Assembly (NCBI RefSeq): GCF_028769735.1
Contig: NC_088173.1
Coordinates: 24,430,038 to 24,494,037 of the forward strand
Length of the DNA stretch: 64,000 nt
Source: Zonotrichia leucophrys gambelii
Lineage: Eukaryota > Chordata > Aves > Passeriformes > Passerellidae
Reading direction: 5' to 3'
Below are positions 25,197 through 37,022 of this stretch, piece after piece (position 1 is the stretch's first letter; each line of letters begins with the position of its first letter). A model generated the notes under the pieces. That model searched no databases. It was not told where the DNA came from and saw nothing but the letters and a program-made list of their open reading frames with translations. The translations under genes were made by a program, and so were the position numbers.

Positions 25197-28140
25197 CAAT
25201 TTTGAGAATAACAAGAAAGCATTTATGGTACAGAGCTTATTTTAAAGGATGGTGAACCATCAGCATCCCATTCCCCTAACTGAACCAAGAACCTGACCAG
25301 ATGACCCACAGAACTAAAACAACACATTTTAAAGTAGCCTGGAATGGCAGTGCTAAATGTAACAGTCACAGCTCCCTATTTTTGTGCTTTTATGACCTTC
25401 AAAGCTATGAATATGGGGCTCAAAAGCTTCTCCCAGGACACAGCTTTAGCCGGGCTGAGTGGCACTGCATCTCAGCATGCAAAAACCAGAGACAGGTGAG
25501 CACCTCTGTTCAAGGTAGTTCATGCAGGCTGTCATTTTCTTCCGTCATTCAGTTCTACTATGAATGAACAGGCTGAAAATTCAATTGTCAAATTCAAGGG
25601 CACATGGGACTGGCTGAATCTAGGAGGGCAGCACTCCTGATGCCTTTACAGTCACAGATTTTGCTTATTCCTGTGGCTGTCACACTGAGCAATGCAAACT
25701 GAGAAATGCATGCTACCCATGGTAGGGGAGGGAGAAGGGACCTCTAGGCTCTTTCTCTTGTTAAATTTGACTTCAGAGTAAAAGTCATGAGGCTTTTTCC
25801 TCCCACTCATCTTCAGTCTTTGGATTGCTTTGCATTTACTTTATATTTTACTTTTATTGCTTCTCCTTGCACTATGAAGGCTGAGGGACAGGAGGCTGGC
25901 CACAGACTTGAAAAGATAAATAAATGAACGTGAGCTCTAAAATAAAGGGAATAAGGTTCTACTGGCACTGCCACAAATATTTTTCACGCAAGGCTATCAA
26001 GAGCTTTCCAGCTTCCCAGATAGGAGGCTGTTCTCTGCACCCAAGCAGCCAGGAGCAGTATCTCTGCTCACAGCCACCCACAGCACTGCAGAACAACCTC
26101 GCAGCCCCAGCTCCCAGGCCAGCCTCCAACGGCTCAAGCCCAAGATAAGATGACACCTGTCAGGTGGAGCAAAGGCAAGAGGCAAAGCCCAGGCTTGAGG
26201 AGAAAATACATTCACTCAATCAGATCTAGATGCTTTTTGAAGTACTCAGAAATCAAGCAAGCTGAAAGGACTTCAATGCTTCTTTTTCAAGAACACAGAA
26301 CCTTCTGAGCAGAATCATCCTCTGCTGCCTTCCTGGCAAAAATTCTTTAATTTTGGTAAAAGCTAAGGCCACGCGTCCCACTATCGCTGCTGTTGTTCAT
26401 ACAAGAGATGACAGAACTGTGCAATTAGTACTGGCATGGTGTATGAAACTAAAGCCTCTGAAATGTGTTACCTTGAAAAAAAAACAACATGATAAAGCAG
26501 ACAGCTTGACATCAAAGGATTTCTTTCAGTAACTCCATAATACACCTGCAAGCCTGGTTCTCAGAATTTTTTTAAACTAAACTGTAAATTATTGCTTGCA
26601 CTATTGCATACCAGTTTATGATGCAAAAGCACTTATATTAGAGCATGACTATTCACAACTCACTTGCCAAGATATGCATTTGTTAGGGTAAAATTGTCAA
26701 AAAGAAAGCTGTCTAGAAGGGCAGAGAGGGGAACTGCCATCAAAGGTGGATCTAAGCATAGATCTTACTTGCGCTTTTTAAGCAGTGAACTCTCCTCCCT
26801 CTGGCCCTATTTCAGGATGGGGACACACCAGGCAATAACAGTAGCGATAAAAAGCCAAAAAAAGCCTTGCAAAAACTCATTGCTATTGTTTTTTTATCTG
26901 CTCCCTATCAAAAGCTGGAGGATGCAGCTGGGGAGTTGGTATAGAAAATCAAGTCAGGAATCAATGCTTTTCATTTATGGTTTTCTGATTTGGGAAGTTG
27001 GTTCAAACCAGAGGTCAGACAATGCCCACTCTGTTGTCTCAAGACTGACAAGGGAAAAGTCTAAAAAGAACCAAAAAATTTGACATTAAATTCCCTTTTT
27101 TCATTTCCCCATGTTCCTATCCAGTTATCAGTCAAATTTGCATAGCAGTAAAGGCTATTTAACAGAAAATTCTCTTAGTTCCAGTATAAGCATTGAAGAA
27201 AGAATAAGCATGAAAACACACAACCCCAAAATGCAGATTTTCGATCACGCCTACTTGAAAGAGTGAAGACATATTTCCTACGCAGACATGAATGGTTCTC
27301 TTAGGTTTGTACAATCTTCTAATGATTTAAACAGTTTATGACAAGGAAAGGGCTCCTAGATTTTTTTTGTTGTTGTTGAACACAAAGACAGCTTCAACAA
27401 TGTGATATCCAATTTTGAACCTAGCATTTTAAATTTTGAATTTTGATTGTGAATCTGTTTTCATTTTTACTAGCCCAAATCTAAGGTAACTTCTATAAAC
27501 AGCTTGAAAGTACCAGAAAAAGTTGATGGATTACAAAGATGGATTTGAAGCTGCTTTGTTCAATGCTTAGTTTGAAAAAAAATTACTCATTTGCTGAGCT
27601 GCTGGATGGTAGTTACACCAAAAATGGAACGCATCATCCAGGCTTCTTGCCTTTCACCAGATGATACAGAGACTGGTGTTCTGGAGCAGAGTATAACTTT
27701 CTTCAGTGTTATTTTTTACATATCCTTTTCAGGCAGGTACAGCATCAATGGCCACAGAAATAACAATCAAATCTGCTGCAGAGCCTTGGTTTTGGGTTTT
27801 TTAATCACTGATCTCAGGAGCTGACTGACTTTTTAAAACCTAGGGAAGAGGATATTGCCTAGTAATATTTCAGGAGAAAAAAAAGCCCACAGAAGAATAT
27901 AGCTTATTATGATGATTAATTGGTGTCCATGCAAAAAAATTAATCAAAAAGCATTTCTGCCACTGGGAGTATGTCTTTGACCGAGAACAGCATAACAATG
28001 AAAAAAAAATCTGATTAAATAGGTAATTAATTTTTCTGAGAAACTGAAAACAAAGTATGAAAATTTGACTTTTTATCTTCCTTCAAAAATCCTCCAGAAG
28101 GACAGGATTTTTCTCACTGTAGAGTGCAAAAAATAAGAAC

Positions 28141-28160
28141 TTTTTTTTTTTTTTTTTTTT
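28141..28160. repeat. T20 homopolymer
   Basis: Twenty uninterrupted T residues are present on the plus strand. On the minus strand this is an A20 tract, which could be a retrocopy tail or a slippage-grown run. No recognisable retrocopy body is seen beside it. Confidence 0.9.
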
Positions 28161-31100
28161 ATCTCAACATAAAATTCCCATCTCCAGAATGCCATTGAGG
28201 TGCTGTGCTGCCTGAAGAAAGGTGACGTGATCAAAGGTGTCCAGGTAGGGTGGGAATCCCTGTAAGACATGGCTTCAGTATGTCCATCACTGGCTTTATC
28301 TAGAAGTCATAATTTTAAACATTTTGAGCCTCAGCAGCAGCGCAGCAGAAGCTCATCATCTCACTTGAAAAAAGGTGACCCTTGGATGGGTTACAGGATT
28401 TACTTCAGCACTGGTTGCCAGATCAGTAAGGTTTTTTTGAAACAAAAGAATGGAGTATATTTTAAAATTAAGTTTTTCATATGGAAAGGCTCATCCTTTC
28501 TCCGAGTAACTTGGGATTTCATCAAATACTGGAAACGGAAAATTGCCCAGCAGGTTTTGCTTAAAAACTGCTCTTTATAAATACTTCAGCAGGAACTCTT
28601 TTTTGTAAGGAAAATTTTTCTAACTAGGTTAGGTACGACCATCACACAGCATAAAAACTGTTCATTCATTTGTGAGGCGTTATAGAAGAGTCTGAAGTGA
28701 CACTGGGAAGTTCAGTGGTGCTTGTGGTGGTGTTAACAGATCTTTCTGCTCCCTGGTCTTCTTGACATGCAGCCTTCTGTGCATACAGTTTAAACAGGCA
28801 AGTCTCACGCAGAGGTAGATGCTTCCCTTCCCGTATGCCTGTGCACTGGAAGGTGTGTGTGCTGACAGCAGTGCCAGCAGGAGGAGGAGTAAGACAGACA
28901 GCCATCTGTACAGACTGCAGTGCTTCGCTTGCTCAGCCTACGTGGTTGCCACAAGCGGATCTAAAAGGGAAACGACAGTGGAAGGGTGGAAAACGCAAAT
29001 GGTACAAGGAGAAAAAGAAGCTGAAGAGAAAGGCTATCCTTGATGTGGAGGCAGACTCCTTGTGCACAAGAATACTTACACAGGAACTGTGTCTAGCTGG
29101 CGTTACCTGCTGCCATCATGGAAGAACCCAGTCACATGTGTGACACCGAGGATTAGTCAAGGACATCATTTGTTTAAGTAAGTCACCTGTTCCTTCCCAC
29201 TGAAAGGATGCACACACCATCCCATGTCAGCCCCATCAATGCTGCCAGACCCTCACATATTCCATCACCATCTTTGACATATTTCCCTCCTCCTCCCACC
29301 TCCAGCATGCTCTACCCCTTCTCAGAGTTCCAAAAGTGGTAGGTGGGAAAGGGAAAGCCTGTATTTATCAGACAGGCAGCCAAACAGAAGAGATAAATAA
29401 ATTGTGAGCTTGTACAGGGCCCCTCAGAGTAAACTTAACTGAAATCACTGGGTAATTTAAGAACAGGAGGGAAAAGGAGAAGATATATGACAGAAAAGTA
29501 TGATCACACAAATCTCACCTCTAAAAGAAACATGGAGATAAGCACCAACCAGATCACCTGACTGGTGGAAATATGCCTGGATGACAGAAGAACTCTCCAA
29601 GGACCTCTTGCATTGAAGTTCTTAGTCACCATCACAAACTACAAACTGGGTTTCTCTTCCCCTCATTGTCCCAAGAAGTTTCGGTTCCACTTCTGTCACG
29701 TGACTACAGCATCACCGTGCCATTTGTGTCAGAGCCCAGATTTTCCCTTCTCATACACCCCCAAACAGCAATGACATTTTACATGATGCATTAATGAAAG
29801 GCTTAGCAACTGACTCGTGTCAAAACCTAAACCTTTGTGACTGTTAACATTTAACACTCTGCAAGTGCCATAAAGGGAGTCCTAGAGCTGATGCTTGGTG
29901 TTGTACAGAGCATGTGGATGACAAGATAAAAGACAAGGAAGAACGGAATGTTTCAGGGCAGCAACAATCAGCAACTTTCTTTAAATAATTAAGGTTTCTT
30001 AGTAGATCAGGTAGACATAAATATTTTCTCCTGCATCTCTCTTACTTCACAGTGGCCAATCAACATGAGTCCCAAAGAGCAAGCCTACCCAACACCTCAG
30101 CCTAGTACTGTAAAGATAATCTCCTCATGAGATTTTGAAAAGCCGGACCTGATACTGTTCCTGATAGTGTTCAGAGCAACAGACTGCTAAAAACAGGTTT
30201 GATTTTCACCCACTGCACTAGTAACTGTTTTAATTATAAACCTGAATTGTAGTTAGGCCTCATCTACTGGCTTAGCTATAACAGTTGAAAACATTTACCT
30301 TACATGGGCAAAAAACCCTATAGGGCACAAGAAATAAAGAGAAAAGAGGAAGACATACATAAAATAGCTGTGACATAACCACAGGAGAAACAGTAGAAGT
30401 AATCACTGTTCTTCTTGTTAGATTCTTCACTGTTTTCTTCTTAGATTCTTTAGAAATATTTCAGGTTCTATCTCAAGAAAATCAAAAATACAAATTGGGA
30501 CAAAAAATTAGCTTAAGTGTTTTAATTTTTGCTACAGGCTAATAGCAAAAATTTTCTCAGAAAGAAAATAATATTAACTGCTACTGAGTTTTAACTCAGC
30601 AGAAGACCAAAGTCCCAGCTTCTCCTAAAAAATGAAGTGAACACACATCTCAAACCACACAATCCAACATAGTTTCATGTTGTGGGATTTAGTAGTCTGC
30701 TGCATATTTTTTTAAGAAGAAAAGCTTCCAAAAGTGAGCAGATGCAGCAGGCTCAAAGTATCTTGGAATATACAAGATACACAAATTGTCTCTTTTTCTC
30801 TCAGAAAGGATGTATCTTTGCTTTTCCCCTTGAAATTCACCTTTGCTAAAAATCCAGAATCACAAAACAGTAGCACAAAATCAATCTATTCCACTAGAGG
30901 AGTAAGAATCAGTTTCTGGTAATGCATCACCTCTTTCGTTCTTCTCTTTAGCTGAGAAATTTCTGTTCTGACTGTTCCAAAATTGTGTCCTTATAGAAGC
31001 AGACAAATTCTCCCTCCAGGTTTGCTAACCAACACCAGAAGACAGAACAAAAAGTAAAGTGCAGTGGTATGTCTACATCTGGTTCTGTACCTATATAACA

Positions 31101-31989
31101 AACCCAAAACTCTAGAGAAACTTGCACTGCTGCTCAAATCCCTGCAACTGAACTACCTAAGTTCTGTGTTCAAAGCATAAAGGCTGTGTTTGACGTTTTT
31201 AAAGCCAGGTCATTCTGGCTGACTGTAGTATCTCTGGGCAAATCTACCTCAAGCATAGTTATTTAGATGGTATTTATTGTATTTAAAGGTTTTACTACAA
31301 TCCACAATGCTCTTACCCTACAGACAGGAAGCCACAATATTGCAGCTAAACTTACATAGCTGGTCATCTTTGTTTCCCTCTTGGATTTGGAAAGTAGCCA
31401 AAGCAGTGAAGTCAGTAAGAAACCCTCATCCCCACAGGTACCAGAGGAAGTTTTGGTGCACAAGCTGCTACAGACCATAAATTACCTGAGGCTCCCTGAC
31501 AATAGAAGGTCAGCCACATGAAAGTGATTCTAACAGGCAAAAACCATCAGTAAGTTAATGTGCTCAATGCTCCTTCATACAAACAAGCCTTTTGAGAAAT
31601 CATCATCTCTACTGTATGGCAGTTATGTGCTCTGAACACAGATGTGCCAAGGAGCTTCACAAACCTGTTAGGTGGTACAGAACAGTCACTCCAAATGTTT
31701 AGCAAAACCAAAAAAGGACTCACTTGAGAGAGATCTACAAAGAACCAAAAAAGCCTGCCTCTTTACTGTTTCACAGCACAAAATCCAAGAGCAACCCAAC
31801 CACCCAAGCTACAGGTGCATCAGGAGTTTGGCACCGCAGGGAGCTTTGCTGCACAGCACCCCCTTCCTTGCTGGGGCAAAAGCCAGGCCTGCCCAGGAAC
31901 TCTCCAACACTCAGCTCAGCACCACCTACTTCCCTTACACCTTTACCAGTCAGCAGCTGTACTCAAGGTTCAGTATTGGACATACTAAA

Positions 31990-32052
31990 AATAAAGTCCT
32001 TCCAAACACATAAAAGGAATATTAGGAATAAAGTCCTTCCAAACTCATAAAA
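31990..32052 (+). repeat. Two-copy 37-base-period direct repeat
   Basis: A 26-base segment beginning AATAAAGTCCTTCCAAAC occurs at 31990-32015 and again at 32027-32052 with one mismatch, separated by 11 bases. It is a recent-looking local duplication. Confidence 0.9.
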
Positions 32053-33288
32053 CCATTGCAATTTTAAGCTTAATAACATTTTCCTATGTGCCAGGCATCC
32101 CATACATTTTCCTTAGGCAATGGACAGCTTGCTACGCTATCTCTCCGAGAGGAAATCTTTCACCTGTTATCTTCCCAGTAACTCTGCTGTCCCCATAGAC
32201 ATGAGATGACAATATCCAGGGCCATACCTGAAATACTTGCATTTTAACATAGGCTGAACTGCTAGGAAACTTTTTAATTGGAAAGGTCACAGGAGACAGA
32301 TTTCTGGGAACATTTCCAGATAAATGCCACATTTCAGCAATGCTCTCTCATCAGATGTTGCATAAAAGGTGGACAGACACTTTTCAGCGATAGCTTGCAG
32401 CAGGCCCACCTACCTCCTGAAGGTAAAGCTTAAATCCTCCAGAGCTGTACAGCACAAATGCCATCTTGCAATCCACAGTTGTGGAACGCCAGTCTCCACT
32501 GTCCACCTCTCTTGCTGCAGCCATGCACAGATCAGAACTAGAAACCAGAAGCTGATACAAAGTGAGGTGCTTCAGAAACTTCACCAGAAAAAATGAGGTG
32601 CTCACCATCTGTTATTATTTTGGCTGGCTGCGCTTTAAACTTGAAATTGAAAAATGTGCATAAACCCAAAATCCTCAGTTTTTAACAGTAAGTTGAATTC
32701 AGTCTCTCACATCCCAGATAAACATCCTAAATCTTAGTGCACAGTGGTGTGAAGGGATGGGCGCTCTTTGTTCCCCCCCATGCAGATACACCCTTGACCA
32801 CAACAGCTTTCTCAGTGTCGAATCCCAACAGATTCAGCTCTGTTGCACTAGTATTTTGCAACAACAAATATCATGTTGTCACTAAACTTACAAGCAGTTC
32901 TAGCAACCAAAACAATAAAAAATTACCAGAAACCAGACCTCAGCCTTTCTACTCACCTCCTTACTGTCTCACATTTTTCCCTTAATGGATAATGCCTTTT
33001 TTCTATTTCATTGGTGAGACAAGGGAAAAATTCATTCTACTTCATATTGTTCCCACTAATTCCCACTCCAAAGCCTTCAACATGTTTAAACATAAATCCT
33101 TGGAGCTTCTAGCTCTTAGGACTTACCTCTTCCAGTTAAGCAAAGGAAGAGTTAAATCCAGTCTCAGACTCTGTAGTAATTATTCCCTATAACCTCTGTC
33201 TATGCTAAGCCTGTCTCACAGAAGGCAGCATGAGATTTACTATCTATGGAATACAAGAAAAAAAAAGGGCAACAAATATTTTTAGTAT

Positions 33289-33294
33289 TTTATT
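33289..33294 (-). terminator. MND1: MND1 polyadenylation signal
   Basis: AATAAA on the minus strand (TTTATT on the plus strand) lies about 120 bases after the MND1 stop codon. It is a canonical hexamer at a plausible distance, so the 3' untranslated region would be only about 140-160 bases. The cleavage site, probably around 33260-33280, is inferred. Confidence 0.65.
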
Positions 33295-33414
33295 AACCTT
33301 AACAAAACCAGCAAATTAAAGGGCGGTCACCTTTTTTGGAGAGGATTCACATTTTAATGGCAGCTATTAATATATAACAAACTATGTACAACTGTGTCAG
33401 CCATCAACTGAACA

Positions 33415-33521
33415 CTAATCAATATAATCCAAATCTTCTGGGATTCCAAAACCTTTATCTATTTTGCTCTCTTCAAATCCAAATTTACGCTTGGCCCAGG
33501 ACTTTATTGAAAAGATGTTAT
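33415..33521 (-). CDS. MND1: MND1 terminal exon (C-terminal 35 residues and stop)
   Basis: MND1 forms an obligate heterodimer with HOP2 (PSMC3IP). The pair stabilises RAD51/DMC1 filaments and promotes strand invasion during meiosis. This exon encodes the C-terminus: [16 protein letters not shown], then [19 protein letters not shown] and a TAG stop at 33415. It corresponds to human residues 171-205, with the conserved [13 protein letters not shown] block and the acidic GIPED(F/L)DYID end. The acceptor is TGTTTACAG on the minus strand. The exon opens with AT, which completes the Asp codon begun in the previous exon. Length equals the human protein and no disruption is seen. Confidence 0.98.
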
Positions 33522-35145
33522 CTGTAAACAGAATGAAAAACATTCATTTTGAGTATTTAGGAAAGCATGAATTTTAGTCTCAGCTACAACAAAATCCTTC
33601 CATTTCCAGTATCTCTTGTCTGTATGAAAAAGGTACATGGTGGGGAACATCATTATCAAGTAGATTTAGAACAGAAAACATGAGGCTTTTGTTAATAACC
33701 TCCAAAAAAGAGGAAATAATTTACTTAGCACCAAATAAAAATATGCTATCTTTATCTTTTCTTGCTCCTCTTTTACAAGGAGACTGAAAGCTACAATTAC
33801 AGTGTAAGCCTGCTCTAGAGTGATGAGGTAAGTGTGAGTATGCATAGTTAGTATTTTATAGGTCCTTCTTCAACTAGACACCTACTATGTGACTGTCTAC
33901 AGCTACAAAAATTTGATTTAAATTTACTGTAAGGTCCTTTCTAGTCCTGCATGTTTGTTCAGACACTATTTATTCGAGAAGCTTTATTTTAGTTAGGACT
34001 TCTCTTTTTAGCATCACATTACTTTAACATATACATTTTGTTCAATTTAACATAAGTTTTCACTGCAGCATTTACTGAAACTCATTACGTCATTTTTAAA
34101 ACCCATAAATTGCAGCATTCCTTAAGAGAGGAAGTGTTCACTGTCTCTGCACAGTTTAGAGATATTTTTTCTTTTCTTTAACCATCACACATTTGGTTTT
34201 AAAACTGTCTCTTCAAAAGAAAAATATGCTGCAGCATATAACCAAATTGTCCAATTAAATAGCAAAGTACTTCTACAGGCTGAGGCACAGCTCCTTTACC
34301 TCATTCGAAGCCTTGAGAACAGCCTGTCACCAACAGCAGAAAGCCCTGACAACTCCCAGAACATGTAATTTTGTTTCCCCATATGCAGTAAACAACCCAG
34401 GTATAAAACAGTCCAAAGATTAAGACAGAGATATCCTGCTGCACTTGGCACAACCAATGATAGCAAGTCCATCAGTAGGAGATCTCTTCTGGACAAAAAA
34501 TGATAAACAATATTCTAAATAATTCTAAAAAACCATAAGGACATATAAATTGTTTGCTTTTAAAAATGGGAATGAATACAGCAAAGCTAAGCAACAACAG
34601 AAAATTGAGTTAAACTTCCATATGAATGTCATTACAGTAGCATTCCTTAAAGCTATGCATCATTTTACCTGTCAAAACTGATCAATTAGTTTGAGAAATA
34701 CCTACTTTGTATCAACATCTTTCACATGGTAGCAGCAATAAGATTCCACAAAACATTCTACTCTTTAGAAAGAAATGAGCATTCAGAATAGAATTAAACT
34801 ATCTGAATACCTGGGCATCACCATTTCCAGTTTCTATTGCTTTCCTCATCTTAAGAGATTTTAACTTATCCAAGGAAACAAGTTGCAGGATTTAACACAG
34901 TGTACAAGACAGCATCAGAAGAACAAATCTGTTATGGCATATGAAGTATATTCAGTAACAAAACTGAGAAGATGTATTCTTTTTGTTGAATCATAATAGT
35001 TTTATAAGTACAATAAATTTTTCTATGTTTTGTTTAAGTGAGGACTATCCTATGTCAAATTCTTATCAAATTTAAAGTTCTTAATACTAAGTAGGCCTTT
35101 TACTGAAATTGCTCTAGTGTGAAGCTGTGTCACTGCAATACACAC
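33522..35145 (-). other. MND1: MND1 last intron
   Basis: This 1.6 kb AT-rich intron separates the last two exons. I see no repeat family, exon or RNA gene in it. Confidence 0.85.
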
Positions 35146-35190
35146 CAGTCCATCTGTTGGCTGCCTCCTTGGCCACTTGGTTTGTTTGGC
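35146..35190 (-). CDS. MND1: MND1 penultimate exon
   Basis: This 45-base exon encodes QTNQVAKEAANRWT, corresponding to human residues 157-170 (QANKVAKEAANRWT). It begins with GC, which completes an Arg codon from the previous exon, and ends with G, which begins the Asp codon of the terminal exon. Acceptor CTGTTTCAG and donor GTGTGT read correctly on the minus strand. The segment lies late in the coiled-coil/leucine-zipper region that mediates binding to HOP2. Phases agree on both sides, which makes the call secure despite its small size. Confidence 0.97.
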
Positions 35191-36991
35191 CTGAAACAGA
35201 GAAAAACACCACCAACAATAAAAGCATACATCACAGTAAAATCATCACACAAGGTACAGAACTAAATTTTTATTGATGTCATTTTTATGGAACCACACAA
35301 TATAAGGAAGTTATTCTACTGCTTCCAAATACTTGTTTTACACTTCTAAGGTTCCAGCAAGCACAAAGCTAGGTTAAAGAAAAAGAGGAGTAAAGAGCAT
35401 AAAAGATACCATATGAACTACTATAAATTTTAAAAGCATATTTTAAAAACATATTTTAAAATAAAATAACCCTAGTTTGGCTTGCCTAGGGGCTTAATTG
35501 TCTTCACCAAGATTTGAACTAGATATATGGCCTAAAGATATCAGAGGCAACAGAGATGGAAAATATTTCATAATCCTCTCTATACATAAGTAAACCATCA
35601 CATGGGTATGCATGACTCTACACAGATAAGGAGAATGACAAGGCAGCAGTTTATCATATCAATCCAAAAGTTTATGATATAGCTCTGGAATGTCTCCAAG
35701 GCTTTGAGAACCCCTCAATGAAATTAAGACAAAATAATGTTTTTGGCAATTAAACTTGGCTTAACACCATTCCAGAACTAAACACATAATAGTAAATTAC
35801 CATTACTACAAGCAGGTTTTGTATCGTTTCCATGAGACAAAACAACCAAGAAGAATTCCTCTTAGATCACCTTGCTCCCATTAAAGTAAGCACTGAATCG
35901 AATTAAGCAGGTTAGGCTGGAACGTGGGAATTTATCAGAATCATTCTGGTTCTCACACCTACATGTAACTTAAGCTATTCCCAGTCAGTCTTGTCAGTAC
36001 TTGCACGATAATACTCATTTGAATGGTCAGCATGAAACTTGTCTCCAGGGTACTGAGATATGAACACATGATCAGGTACCCATTGTTATACACATTAAAG
36101 GAAAATGAAATTATGTTGAAAAATCATCTGCTAGCACACAGGAAGGGAAGTACTCATTACTCCAACCTTAACAGTAATTGATATGAAATATGTTTACATT
36201 GGAGTAATTTCAAAACCAATACAGTTTCTAAAACTGGCCTACAATTAGAAAGTTTGAGCACAGCATGAAGAAAAGCAAAAAAGATGAGTAAAACACTGAG
36301 GGAAAGAAAATGGCATTTTTGCTTACTTGCATGCATCAGAAATTCAAGTTTAGCCTGAGAGAGGTATCCTTTATTTCCTTTGCTGAGTGCTTGCTGCCAT
36401 CCCCACTTGTTCAGTTCCACAACTGGGAGCACAGACAACAAACTTGCAGCTAATGGCATTTGGAACAGTACCTAACCCTACTTAATGCAAGTCTGCAGAG
36501 TAAGAGCTTCCACTCATCAAGACTTTAAATGTGTGACCTCAGCATTTTTCTAACATTCTACTGTAAAACTTGACAGCTGTATTTGACTCCAAGTAATGAA
36601 GTTTGAAGTGAAGTGGAGGAAAGTGGGATGGCATTAAATTCCATAGATCCAGAGCTGTGAGGTGACAGCATCCTGGTGGGGTGGGGGAGCCAACCTATTC
36701 CACAGCACTTGTGAGGTCTCAGCAGAAAGCTCAGTTTTGCTGGAAGCAATTGACCAGCACAACAGGGGCAGCATGGTGCCCTCACCCTGCAAACACTGCT
36801 CATGTGTGCTAAAATATACATATGTGATCATGTGTTCTGAAAATGTGACTTCACACCTCTGCCAAAGAAAAGGCTGAGGTGATGGCAGACATAGGCTGGA
36901 CAACAAGTGAGAACTGCAGTCACTGCCTATAACCAATTGTGGCTAGAAATGAAAACATGGTAGTGAGAGCAGGAAGCTATAATGAGGAAAT

Positions 36992-37022
36992 ACAGACAGA
37001 CAGACAGATAGATAGACAGACA
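36992..37022. repeat. (GACA)n/(GATA)n microsatellite
   Basis: ACAGACAGACAGACAGATAG and then ATAGACAGACAT form a compound tetranucleotide repeat of about eight units. Confidence 0.9.

Larger units (their letters stand above)
12289..33288. other. TMEM131L 5' flank and intergenic region to MND1
   Basis: About 21 kb lie between the TMEM131L start codon and the MND1 poly(A) signal, without a recognisable gene on either strand. The part up to about 12720 is CpG island. Beyond that the region holds a CR1 fragment, an (ATGAG)n array, a TAAT/GATA-rich block (about 15840-16860), a TA-rich simple repeat near 17100, the 21092-21177 palindrome, a good RFX-type motif at 25183, a T20 run at 28141 and a two-copy repeat near 32000. 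The longest frames (192 codons at 15474-16052 on the plus strand, 139 codons at 26664-27083 on the plus strand) resemble no family I know. Confidence 0.7.

Noticed and set aside
26664..27083. 139-codon plus-strand frame
   Set aside because: Lys/Ser-rich translation of AT-rich DNA with no family resemblance and no transcript signals.
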